From Dioscorea cayenensis subsp. rotundata (taxonomy: Eukaryota > Streptophyta > Magnoliopsida > Dioscoreales > Dioscoreaceae), in the NCBI RefSeq assembly GCF_009730915.1, contig NC_052474.1:19999501-20063500 (forward strand): a stretch of DNA of 64,000 nucleotides, read 5' to 3'. Both the position numbers and the translations under genes were made by a program. The notes beneath the pieces were generated by a model. It worked only from the letters and a program-made list of their open reading frames with translations. It made no database searches and was not told where the DNA came from. Shown piece by piece: positions 11,301-22,262 of this stretch; within the stretch, counting starts at the first letter, position 1, and each line of letters opens with the position of its first letter.

Positions 11301-14300
11301 ATAGCAAAAGGATGCCGATAATATCTGCATAGTTTTGTTTCTTGTATATAATTTTGTCACCCACATAAAGATTGAATTTTAGTTTATTTGACAAAAACAC
11401 AAGTGATTATTATGGTTTTCAATTTACTCATTTTGTTGTTGCAAAAGGAGCACATAATAATGTGGTGACGCAATTAGTTTTTGTTGGATGTTCAGCCTCT
11501 TTACATTTGTTACCTCTTCTTTGACAATGTGTTACTTGTTTTGTTCCAAATCTAATAGATGACCCATTTCTTCTAAAGTTAATCACTTTTAGTCCTGGCC
11601 AGCTGATTGCAGTTTAGGTGGTACCATGGTAGAGAAGTGATGCTAAATTCCTCATTTGCCTGTTGTTGTTTCAGATGATCTGATTCAAGAGGATTGAGCG
11701 ATACTTTAATCCTTAAAGTTGTGTATACTTTAATTTATTAATTTTACCATATCACAGGTGGGCCATGGTGATTACTCTACAGCAAACACAAAGGTGTTGC
11801 GCATGGTTAACACTTTAGCAGTTGATAATGAAGCAAAACATACCATAGAAGCATTGCAGCTCTGAACTACAAAAAACACAGGCAAAGCTTCAGGCTGTTG
11901 AAGAATTAAAAGGACAATCAGGTAGAAGCCACTTGTACGCAAAAAGATTGGAGTTGGCAGCAATTGCATTATGCTTATTTTAATATGAATTTTACATTAA
12001 AAATGTAAGGTGCTCCATAAGCTTCTGATTAAGTTAGTACGTGATCTTTATTTGCCTTTAGACTTAGTGTCTGCTTTTGCAGATTTCTGGCACTCTTCTT
12101 GCAGGTTCTGTGCAGGTTACTGTTCTATACTGACTAGCATTAATATGTTGTATTTGTCAATGTCTATTATGTTATTTAACACGAGATGCTAGGTCAAATA
12201 ATTGTTGGACTCTTGTAGCATTTCCAGCACAGGTTACTGTTACTGTTCCATGATAATTGGCATTCATACGTCCTAATTTTCAATGTATATTACATTGTTT
12301 ATTACTTATTAAAATGGAATTCTCAGCTCACGTAATTGTTGGATGATGGATTTACGATCAACCGCTTGTGTTTGCTGATGCATTTATGCTTATTTTTCTT
12401 AATATTCTTGTTGCATCTACTTCTGATTTAATATTCCGCAGAAAGTTATTTGTTATTAGTGTGAATACTATTGTCTTTCCTTTGAACATTGATATAAATT
12501 TTCTAGGGGTATCACCATTATACTAAGAGAATGGCTATTGGAATTTGTTATCAGATGCTGGAAAAATAATGGATGCTGATATACCTGAGAAACTTGCACA
12601 ACTCAAAGGACAAATTGCGACTCTGGAGAAGCGAGAAGAAAGGTGAATGGTTGATAAGCATACTAAAGTTCTTTGAGTTCATCAAGTCCAAAAAATGTTG
12701 AATGAACAAATTATACAGATACAAGGCGGTTTTTGCGGAGAAAATTTCAGTTTTTAGAAGGGCTTGCTGCTCACTTTTTGGCTACAAGGTAATGATTTCA
12801 TAATTTATTAGAAATACAAATCTTTATGGTTCATATGTTGGAATGAGAACAGTCACTAGCAAAAGGATTACTGCATGTAAGGTGAAAATTTGGAACTAGT
12901 TGGCCAATCATCTAGGGGTGTTGTGTACAGTTAGAGAGGTGGGAGAATGGTGAATGTTATTGTATGCTTTACATATTGTATGCTTGTTCTTTTTATACCA
13001 TTACATAATCATTTGACAGTGGCGTGCTGGTGTTCATGTATCATGAATGTTTGCATATATATTGGCCTTTTTCTTATTCATATATAGATTGGCCTTTTCT
13101 TTCTGTATGAACATACAATATGTGCACACCATGGTCATGGATATTCATTTATATATTGACCATTGTCTTTCCACATTAACATATGACATATAATACATAT
13201 ATAATATGCATTCACTTATATATATTGCCCTTTTTTTTTTCTGCATCAGCATACAATATGTGTGTGCATATTTGAAATGTGATACTATAATACTATTGGT
13301 TTCTCTGTTGTAGATTGTAATGGATGATCAACAACGACCTAATGGAATTCCAATAACAAGATTTACCCTCCAATCCATCTATGCCCAAAGTGATGATGAG
13401 AAGCTTGAATTTGACTATGAGTCTGGAAATGCAAGCATTTTGGTAGGAAGTTCACTTAAATAAATTGTTTCCTCTTTTATCATTTTTTAACGTTTACGGT
13501 CATCATTTATTTGGATTTTATGTTGGACTAAAATATTGTTTTGTGGCCCTCTAGGTTAATGAGTACACATCCCAGCCAGAGATATTTCACCAGGTATCAC
13601 CTATTCTTCTTCTTTATCCGTGTATCTTTTGTTTTGTCTTTACATTATTGTGCAATGGGACACTTATGGTTAATATAATCCTAGTTGGAAGATGACAATC
13701 CATGTTTCTGTGACAACAATTGCTTTGGTATGTATCCACAAACTTCATTGGGGGACTCCTGAATTCAAAAGGCCACACAATCATTCTTCTTGTCATTGAC
13801 ATATTAAGCAAATATGCCCATTTTATGTCTTTTGCTTTCTTATACCAAGCAGGTCATAGCTAAGGTGTTTAATGACAATGCTGTGAAGTTGCATGTCATC
13901 ACTCACACCTGTGTGAGTGATTGAAACTGAGTCTTTATGAGTAATTTTTTGGAAGGAATTATTGAAGACGTAGGGGATGGAGTTACCAACTTATTCAGAC
14001 TATCATTTTCAGATAGATGGGCAAATTGAGGTGACTAATTAGAGTTTGGAGCAACACATTAGATAAGGTCAACAAAAGTGATGGAGTGAATTTCTTGCTT
14101 GGGCTTAGTACACACAAGTCCATTGGATGATGCCATTTGAGAGTGTTAAGTGAGTGTGTGTGAGGGAGAGAACAAAGTGATCCCAAAATATCAATCACTT
14201 ACTTTCTCATTCACTAGATACTTAAACCATACAAAAACAGCACAAAAAAAGACATACAAGGCACGGCTATCTAGACTTTCATACTAACATAGTACAGTAG

Positions 14301-17300
14301 TATTGACTCCAAGTTAAAATAGCTGACTACTGAAGTACATTTCTCTTATTGGTACAATACCTTGCGCCCATGCATGATACTCATATCCCCATGTTGCAAT
14401 CCATGCCTTACTTCGGTTGTACTCTGAATTCTAGTTCTAGACTTCATCATTGGACTCTTCTCTAAACAAGCACTCTTACCTGGTTGCCATCAGAAGAATT
14501 TCAATCACATCTCAACACCTTCCCTTGATTGAAAATCATATACACGAAGTTGTGATCGGATGAAGACATGCTTCTGCATTGGTATTGGCTTAGTGAATAT
14601 GTCCGCAAGTTGCTTTTCATTATTGCAGTGTTGGAGTGATATCATCTCATCAGCAACAAGCCCTTGAATAAAATGGAATCTAATCTTAATGTGCTTAGAA
14701 ATTAGAATGACCATGTATAGGATTCTTGGCAATTGCAATGGTGGAGCGATTGGCACACCATATCATAGTGTAATTCCCACGCTACAATCAGCCAACATTT
14801 TTCTTAGCCATTCAGCTTGACATGCTGCATAAGTAGAAGCTACATACTTGGCTTCGGCAGTGAAGAGAACTATTATGTCTTGTTTCTTGGTGAGCACCAG
14901 GTAATGTTTTCGGACCCCAGATTGAAAACCATGCCTGAGGTGCTCCTTCAATCAACTAATGGCCCACTCTAATCACTATTAGTGAACCCTTCTAGTATAT
15001 AAGTTGCACTTCAAGTGTACCAGAGTCCGGGTAATTTTTTTGGTGGGGTACCTTATTATGCCCGTGCTTCATTTTGAGCACCTTTTTTCAATTCATATCA
15101 AAATGAGTACTTTAATTTAATTTGCTTTCACAGGGAGGGCACTGGGGCTATTCCGGTGATTAAATGCTGACGTGTCTATCAGAGATCTGACATGGAATAC
15201 TAATTTTCACTTGACTTGCACAAGTGGAAAAGCCACGCGGACAACTTATCCACACCACCAAAAGAAGGACAAGTGGATGAGCCCCTTCTTCTTCTTTCTT
15301 CTTCTTCTTCTTTTGCAACAAGGCTGGTCGTCCATTTTAGGGCTAGCGAGTTGCTCCGATGAGCAAAAAAGAGCACTCGCTAGACTTGTGAGTCATGGAG
15401 GTCAGCTTTATTCTACTAGATCTAGTGGTGCCGACGGAGTTTCTACAGGAGAAAGGACATATATAGATGTTGAGCTCGAGTGTTGACACCACCACCAAAG
15501 CCGGAGCTGGATGTCTTTCTTGTCACACGGCTTCTATCGGACACTCGAAGATGTCTCTTTCGAGCATTTTGAAGAGGAAGGAGAGGACGCTGGAGGAGCT
15601 AGGGTATGGAGAGGATGGAGGGGCATAATCGGAGGGTGGGTGGTAGTGGTGGGGATGGAAAGAGAGAATGTGAAGAGGAAGAAGAACAATAATACTCCTT
15701 GCTTTTTCTCCATAGAAGGGTTGTTTACCATCCATGGTGAAGAGGAGGAAGAAGAACAAGCTCATCCGTGGTGAGAAAAGTTGGGTTCCAACATAGAAGG
15801 GTTGTTTACCATCCATAACTCAAACTCACAAGAGGAACAATACTCCTTGCTTTTCCTCCATCTGTTTTGCCTTTCTTCTTCTAAACTACAGTCCATCAAC
15901 AAGATGAAGATGAAAATCAATTAAGCTGAGAAGATGAAGACTTATGTGTGTGTGTGTGTGTGTGTGAAATAATGGAGAAGATGAAGAGGAATTAATGAAG
16001 GGTTGGAAGGATGAAATATATGGAAAATGAGGAAGTGGTTGAGAACTTGAGAATGTGGCAAGCTTTAGAAGAAAGAGAGACACATATGCCTCAGTAACTT
16101 GGTTTCCGTGGTAATTGTGCTTTTCTTTTTGAGAACTTTGGGTCTGGAGTCATGGTTGATGGCAAACAAGTCTCACTCGTGGAGAAAGGATATCTCTGCT
16201 TTCTCAGGGAAGAAGAAGAAGAAGAAGAAGAAGAAGAAGAAGAAAAAGAAAAAGTGGAACTCTGCTCTTTCTGTGAATGTAAAAAGAAAGCGCAAGAAGT
16301 ACAAGGGGAGAAAGAAGGGGCTAGCGTCCACGTGGCTTTCTTTTGGTGGCGATGGATAAGTTGTCCACGTAGCCTTTCCAGTGGGCAAGTCAAGTGGAAA
16401 TTAGGATTCCACGTCATATATCCGGTGGACATGTCAGCATTTAATCACCGGAATAGCCCCAGTGCCCTCTTTGTGAAAGCAAATTAAAATAAAGTACTCA
16501 TTTTGATACAAATTGAAAAAGGGTGCTCAAAATGAAGCATGAGCATAATAAGGTATCCCACCAAAAAAATTACCCACCAGAGTCCAAACCCAGTTGTTCC
16601 TGCTAAATACCTCCATATTCGTTTGGCAGCACCAAGATGATATTTGGTGGGGCAATTCATAAACTTGGACAACATGCCATCTGAGAATGAAATGTCTGGT
16701 CTTATGTGAGTTAGATAAATTAACCTCCCAATTAGGCTTCTTTACTTCTTGGCATCTGTTTTCTTAGCATTTAGTTCAAATTGTAGGTTGTCACTAATAG
16801 CAATTGATGTAGCTGATGCTTTGCATTGTTGCATGTTGAACTCCTTAAGTAAGTCTTCAACATACTTTCTTTGGGTGACAAATGCCCCGTACACTTCTTG
16901 CTTAACTTCCAAACCGAGAAAATAATTTAGTAGCTTAAGACCAATCATCTCGAAAGTGTTCATTATGTCTGATTTGAATTCATTAATAAGCTTTTGTGAA
17001 AAACTCATATTAACAATGTCATCCATGTAGAGACATACCCATAGCACCTTGTTCTCTCCATGAGTCTTTTTGTACAATGTATGCTCATTTAGACTCCTTA
17101 CAAAGCCTTGTTGCTGAAAATTCTTGTCGATCTTGCTTTACCAAGCTCTAGGAGCTTGTTTCAGGCCATACCGGGCCGTTCTCAATGTATAAACTTTATG
17201 CTCACTGTCTTTCACTGCATAACCCTCCGACTGCTCGACATAAATGTCTTCATGAATCTCACCTTTTAGAAATGTAGATTTTACATCAAAATGGAACACT

Positions 17301-19945
17301 GGCCACTATAACTAAGCCGCAAGTGCAAGTAGGATTCTAATGGTCGCCATCCTTGCAACTGGTGAGTAGACCTCATCAAAATCCACTACGGGTTACTATG
17401 AGTAATCTTTAGCTGCTAGTCGTGCTTTGAACTTCTAGATCTCTCCATTTGCTCAATATTTTGTCTTAAATATCCACTTTAAGCCGATTATCTTCTTCTC
17501 TGGAGGTAGGTCAATCAACTTCCATGCTCCATTTCTTTGAATGGTAGTGAGCTCCTTAGCCATTATATCCCGTCATTCCTTTGTTTTCATAGCTTCTTCA
17601 AATGTGATGGGATATGTGACATTAAGGTGATGTTTGGTTAGATGTAATTGTAAATGTAGTGGATTTTCAGTTATAATTTAATTGGAAATACTTGTTTTTC
17701 AAAATACAGTGCAGTAAAATCTTGTGTTTGGTTGGGTGTAACTGGAATTACTGTATTATAAGATTTTTTTTGTTTGTTTGGAAAGATTTGTAAATCTGGA
17801 ATTGGAAAACACGTGTATAAGTGTATGTATATGTGTATATATATGCATATCTATGTACATGTATATGCATATGTATATATGGATATATGTATGGATATAT
17901 GTAGAAGTGTATGTATATATATGTACGTATATATAAACATACCTATGTATATGCATGTGTATAAGTGTATATATTTTTGTATATGTATGTGTATGTATAT
18001 GTGTATGTGTGTGTATGCATATACATTAATATATATATCTATATATGTATATTCATATATATATATATATACATCACCTAAGAATTTTCAACTATCGAAA
18101 TTTCGACTTATGCCCAATTTGGGTGTAATACCAAATCCTTCATTGGATGTAATTTGAGTTACATGGCTTTTTAAAATCATGTGAACCAAACATTGGATTT
18201 CTAAAAACCAAATAACTCAAGTTACATGTAATTCCAAATTCTTCTAAACAAACACTACCTTAGTAAAGGAACATTTATTATAAATTTCACTTAAGGATCT
18301 GATTTTTCTGGGAAGTGACCCCTCTGTTGGTGCAACTTCAAGGCTTAAATCACTTTCTAATACAACTGCATTCAATGCACATGTTGCACTGTTCCTCCTT
18401 ATGAACGAGTCTTCAGCACTTGATGTATTGCTTCTGCTTGGAGTTGACTTGGACGATGTTGCACTCGTCATTGAGTCATCCAGAGGGATTAGTGGGCTTG
18501 TATCTGCACTAGCCTATAAAATTATGTTTTTCTGATTTCTCAACTTAAGGTGTTTTTGTGATGAGATTAGAGAAAAGGCAATGCACCCAAATACTTTCAT
18601 AAGACTTACCGAGGTTTCGCACCTCACCAAGCCTCGTATAGGGTCTTGTTTAGCACTGCACGTGTTGCCTATATATTGATCAAATACATGGCTGTGGCTA
18701 CTGCTTCAGCCCAAAAGACCTTGGGAAGGCCTCCACATTTCAGCAGGCTATGTGCTATTTCAATAATTGTACAGTTCTTTCTTTCAACTACCCATTTTGC
18801 TGAGGGGTATAGGGTGCTATTAGTTCTCTTATGATTCCAAGCTTCTCACAACAATCCCTAAATGCATGAGACAAGAACTCACCTCCCCTGTTTTGCGCAT
18901 AGGGTTTTAATCTTTTGCCTTGACTGTCTCTCAACTAGAACTTGAAACTTTTGAAAACATTCAAATGTCTCAACCTTAGCTTTAAGGACATAGACTCAGC
19001 ACATGCATCTAAAGTCTTCTATAAACAGGAAGAAGTACTTACTCCCATTAATCTATTCTGTATGCATAGGACTGCAAAGGTTTGTGTGAATGAGTTGAAG
19101 ACATGCAGAGTCTCTCTAAGCTCCCCAGTTGGAAATGGTCTTCTTGTTTGCTTTCCAAACACAGTCTTCACATGAGTCAACTGTTCTTAGTCCGGTAGTT
19201 CATGTAAGATGGCATGCAAGCATGCATATTACATGCTTATTTCGTAGAATGTTAAACTGTTAAGAAACCATCTGCAAGAATGTTGGCACCTCAGCCTCAA
19301 AATCAACATGAGACATTATAAATTGTTTTTTATTCCAAGGCAGTGGAGAACATGCTGATTTTTTTGCCTATGAACTCTATAGCTTCTTGAGCAGCAGAGG
19401 CAGTGCCAAGTATATTTTTGGCAGTAATTCATCAACTCTCAAATATTAGTTCTTCATCTGATATCTTGCTTATATAAGCATATGATGGTTCCACATGTTA
19501 AAAACTCACTCTGTCCAATTCTCAGTACATGTCCCATAGTTGCCTTCTCCAATTTCAGATCATGCATCTGTGTTTCCTCTTGCTTAGGCACATGAAGGAT
19601 TGCTGCATAACATACTCCCATTCCAAATTGACAAGTTATGCCATTGATCCTGAGTGTACCTGGTTTTACATACCTTTTTGATGCTTTACATCTTTAAACG
19701 AACTAATATGTCTTCAAGATATCATGCTTTCAAGCAGTGCATATGCCACTTTTACTTTCTGGTTTGTATTGATAACGTTTATTGATTATCATTTGATGTT
19801 CACTTGTATATAATATTGTCATCATGAAACATTGAAATATACTCAATGCTGTCAGGTGGAAATATTCGTCAAGAAATGGAATTCAATACCTGCTTTCACT
19901 GCTAACATAACCATGGAATCCTTCAACAAGCGAACCTTATCATGA
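5327..19945 (+). CDS. MAD1: Mitotic spindle checkpoint protein MAD1 (16 exons, one frame lesion)
   Basis: Scaffold of the spindle assembly checkpoint: it binds unattached kinetochores and nuclear pores and presents MAD2. Exons: 5327-5482, 6029-6128, 6390-6550, 7026-7223, 7295-7387, 7502-7624, 9129-9376, 9556-9727, 10770-10880, 10966-11169, 11758-11921, 12555-12642, 12719-12788, 13314-13442, 13555-13593 and 19856-19945. All have GT/AG borders and matching phases. The N-terminus MILRTPPQKKR is that of plant MAD1; a long coiled coil follows; KVLRMVN (about residues 534-540) is the MAD2-interaction motif. The C-terminal globular end includes FTLQSIYAQSDDEKLEF and finishes SFNKRTLS. Lesion: in exon 11 an extra base at about 11860 puts a TGA at 11863-11865, giving a 557-residue product. 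Skipping that base restores about 714 residues, the family length. The last exon lies beyond a 6.3-kb transposon-filled intron. Confidence 0.88.
13725..14150 (+). mobile_element. Ty3/gypsy integrase fragment
   Basis: Across shifting frames the + strand reads FIGGLLNSKG, ILLVIDILSKYAHF, a YQA/IAKVFNDNAVKLH stretch, VFMSNF, DGQIEVTN, SLEQHIR, EFLAWA and PFESV. In that order these are the landmarks of a gypsy integrase: the GLPKSKG...VVVDRLSKYAHF core, SDRDPVF, HPQTDGQTE and PFEALYG. Stops and frameshifts show it is dead. Only about 425 bases remain and no LTR is recognised. The opposite orientation and different superfamily separate it from the adjacent copia relic. Confidence 0.7.
15029..16575. 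mobile_element. Non-autonomous Mutator-like element with long TIRs and a 10-bp target duplication
   Basis: The two ends are inverted copies over roughly 285 bases, starting GGGTAATTTTTTTGGTGGG on each side. ACCAGAGTCC flanks both ends (15019-15028 and 16576-16585), a direct repeat of MULE-typical length. The ends share ATTATGC...GCTTCATTTTGAGCACC and TTAATCACCGGAATAGCCCC (or complement). The interior has no transposase. It has (CTT)n/(GAA)n tracts next to each TIR and a roughly 115-base direct duplication (about 15680-15740 and 15795-15860) containing AGAAGGGTTGTTTACCATCC. The insertion cuts the copia RNase H region, so it is younger than that relic. Confidence 0.85.
17625..18259. mobile_element. 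PIF/Harbinger (Tourist-like) MITE with a TG/TA-rich core
   Basis: The ends are imperfect inverted repeats: left AGGTGATGTTTGGTTAGA; right, as complement, GGTAGTGTTTGTTTAGA. Both run on into ATGTAATTN(n)AAATG/ACATGTAATTCCAAATT-type sequence. TTA flanks both sides (17622-17624 and 18260-18262), the PIF/Harbinger target. The core at about 17810-18075 is a degenerate TATGTATATGTG microsatellite. It contains no transposase. It lies inside the copia pol relic between the reverse transcriptase and integrase parts, so it inserted later. The one-base offset between the TIR starts leaves the exact borders uncertain. Confidence 0.65.
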
Positions 19946-21499
19946 AGTCCTTCCAAATTCCAAGTAACACAATAAACCATCTGGTGAGTTTTGTACTTCA
20001 TTTTACTCTGAAAGCATGGATATGAAAATGATGGTACAATTCCTTTTGAGTTTTCTTTTCCTCACCATCATTGGTTCCCTGTGTACCTAAAATGTTTCAA
20101 CTTGAGAAAAACATGTGTCTTTTATCTTCTCCTCCATTCATTATTACCTTTTCTTTTGTTGAATCTCTTGTCATTATTTAATTTCTTTTCCACACTCTAT
20201 TAATTACTGTTGGATATCGTGTTGAATTTGAGATTGAGGTCTTTTTTTCCCAATATTATTAATTGTCCTCATCCTGCGGTCTTATTATGTGTATATATAT
20301 ATATGCACACACACTTGCGTGAGGTGTGTGTGTTGAAACATTGGCAAAGAACGTGTGGAGCCAACCCTTGCTTCATGGAGTGGTAAAGCACTTGGTAGTA
20401 CAATGATATATTCGAGATTTTCATTTGATGTTTGTATTCTGTAATAGTACTGTTTATATATAATCATATTTTTCTTTTTTTTTTTAAATTATATATTAGA
20501 AAATTTTTATTATTGTAGAGTTATCATTATTGTGATAGATTTTTATTGTTTCATATAGTAGTTTGTTGTAGGGAGACATTAAACTACTGTAATTGTTATA
20601 TTTTCATACATACATATAAAAAATTAAAATTAAAATAAATAAATAAAAACATGGGGAAAGATAAGTCAAGAAAATGAGGTTTAGTTTTGGACATTGGTGT
20701 CACTTGTAATGATGGAGCACAGACAGCGTGAATGAATTTGGCACCTGGTACCTACTAACCTACTACTACTAACCTTATCTTAGTGCCCTGTTTTAAAGTT
20801 TTTTATTTGGTTGACACGTGGTAAAAAAAAAAGTATATTAGCAGCCCTACAAATCTAGGAAAGCACGCCGCCTTACAAGCACTTGCTTAGCTGTCTCCTT
20901 GCTCTCTATGATGGATACCATTCTTTCAATTTTACCATTTTACCCTTCTAAAATTCTTCACATTTTATTTAATTGATTATTATATTAATTCATCCATGGC
21001 CTTTTCTTTTCTTGCAGGTGTTCTTTCTATTAAATGCCAAACCGATAAGCATATACGATGTGTACTTTTTTTTCCTTTTTTTACTTAAAAAAGTATTTGT
21101 TTTGAAGTTCTAAATTTCATTTAAAATGTCATTTGACCAATATGTACAATCTATTTATGTATCATGATGTTGAACTGCGTGCAGTGCCAGTGATGTTTAT
21201 CCTTGTATTCTATTCCACTTCCAATAATTCATCATCACCCATCCTCTAAAGTCATAAATAATACATTTATAAAGTCAAAATAATAATAATAATAATAATA
21301 AAGAAAGGTCATAAATCCTGATAAAACCCAAGGGATAATTGAGTAATTTCATCAAACCACACTATACTAATCTCTTGGAACATTATAGTCTTTTCCACAT
21401 CCATGGGCCCACCTGCCAGCTGTTCTCCCAATCCTCTCCACATTACAAATAGCGCGGGAACCTTTAACGTTCTCCATTGACTACTTTGACTGCTCTCCA
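19946..21499. other. MAD1 3' flank and intergenic spacer
   Basis: No gene is seen. AT-rich sequence with a short (TA)n/(CA)n stretch at 20290-20312 and a (TAA)n run at about 21283-21301. GACACGTGG at 20812-20820 is an ACGT-core (ABRE/G-box type) element, but it is too far from any start to assign. Confidence 0.5.
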
Positions 21500-21935
21500 A
21501 TGCCACCCTCTAAGAGACCCAACTCCAACGATTCCCCTCCAACTCGGCCGAGTCAGCGCCGAGTCACCCTCCCTACCGTGGCGTTCGCCGCCGCGCTTGG
21601 GGCCGTTACGTCTCCGAGATCCGGCTTCCAAGAAAAAACACCCGAGTCTGGCTCGGATCGTTCAGCTCGGCCGAGTCTGCCGCTTTAGCTCATGACACCG
21701 CCTCGCTCTTCCTTCACGGACAACAAGCTACACTTAACTTTCCCGGAGCTCGCCGGTCTCCTCCCTCGGCCTCACTCTTCTTCTCCTCAGGCCATTCGCG
21801 CCGCCGCCGCTAAAGCTGCGAGCTCAAAGACCGATGACCGAGTTTTCACTGAGTCATGATGAATCGACTCAGTTTCTTGAGTGGGTTGAAGAGTGTTTTA
21901 GCTTTGATGACTCGGAAGACCTTGTTCAGCTTTAA
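21500..21935 (+). pseudogene. AP2/ERF (DREB-type) transcription factor, single exon, three frame breaks
   Basis: AP2/ERF proteins bind DRE/GCC-box DNA and control stress and developmental genes. The start is [14 protein letters not shown] at 21500. The AP2 domain ([18 protein letters not shown], then RVWLGSF, then ATLNFP) lies in another frame from about 21567. The tail ([11 protein letters not shown]) lies in a third frame, and the acidic C-terminus (FLEWVEECFSFDDSEDLVQL) ends at TAA 21933-21935 in yet another. Breaks fall near 21560-21573, 21742-21744 (a CCC run) and 21833-21837. Each block is well conserved and in order, and the joined length would be about 144 residues, short but plausible for this group. 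V at position 14 of the domain indicates the DREB side; L at 19 recalls A-6 members. It is either a very young pseudogene or an intact gene with sequencing indels. Confidence 0.8.
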
Positions 21936-22203
21936 TTATGTGTTCTATGCTTGTGCTTTGTGTGTTTATTGAACATATCTTTACTTGTATTATTATGTTA
22001 TGTTCATCTTAAAATTTAATAATTTGCATAATATTTTTTTTCTTTTTTTATAAATGTAGAAAAATCACAATATCCAACTCTCAGCCTTTAAATTATGAAA
22101 GGAATGAAGTATTGATAGTTATGAATCTTATGATTATGGTATCATGTGAAGACTTTCTCCATCCTTGAATTTTCTTGAATATTTCATATACTGAAAAGAA
22201 AAA

Positions 22204-22262
<59 letters not shown>

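Larger units (their letters stand above)
14165..19700 (-). mobile_element. Decayed Ty1/copia pol relic interrupted by two later insertions
   Basis: Read on -, the order is a GAG-pre-integrase-like segment near 19600-19250, integrase landmarks (GKQTRRPFPTGELR near 19150, LSHAFRDCCEKLGIIREL near 18850, FWAEAVATAMYLINI near 18700), reverse transcriptase around 17560-16740 (LYMDDIV, YFLGLEVKQ), the RNase H region around 16680-16590 and 14950-14780 (KYHLGAAKRIWRYL, TAEAKYVASTYAACQAEWL), and the pol C-terminus near 14700-14510 (QLADIFTKPIP). Many stops interrupt all parts. A leader or LTR-like tract (14165-14500) follows the pol end, but no matching second LTR is seen, so the copy is probably truncated at its 5' side. 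A MULE (15029-16575) and a MITE (17625-18259) split it. Confidence 0.82.
13594..19855 (+). other. Last intron of MAD1, 6.3 kb, filled with nested transposons
   Basis: Donor CAG|GTATCA at 13594, acceptor CTGTCAG ending at 19855. Reading phase is kept, since both flanking exons are phase 0. The other introns range from about 70 bases to 1.5 kb, so this one has been expanded by insertions: a gypsy fragment, a copia relic, a MULE and a MITE, listed separately. Confidence 0.8.

Noticed and set aside
15511..15774. 87-residue frame in the middle of the non-autonomous MULE
   Set aside because: Composed of GA-rich low-complexity sequence and a local duplication, with no recognisable domain. A captured gene fragment cannot be excluded but is not supported.
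16099..16487. Lys- and Glu-rich frames
   Set aside because: They come from the (GAA)n tract inside the MULE at 15029-16575.
17774..18157. 127-residue Met/Tyr/Ile-rich frame
   Set aside because: It is the translation of the TG/TA microsatellite inside the MITE.
19200..19855. Second (5') LTR of the copia relic
   Set aside because: No sequence here repeats 14165-14500; the relic seems truncated on this side.
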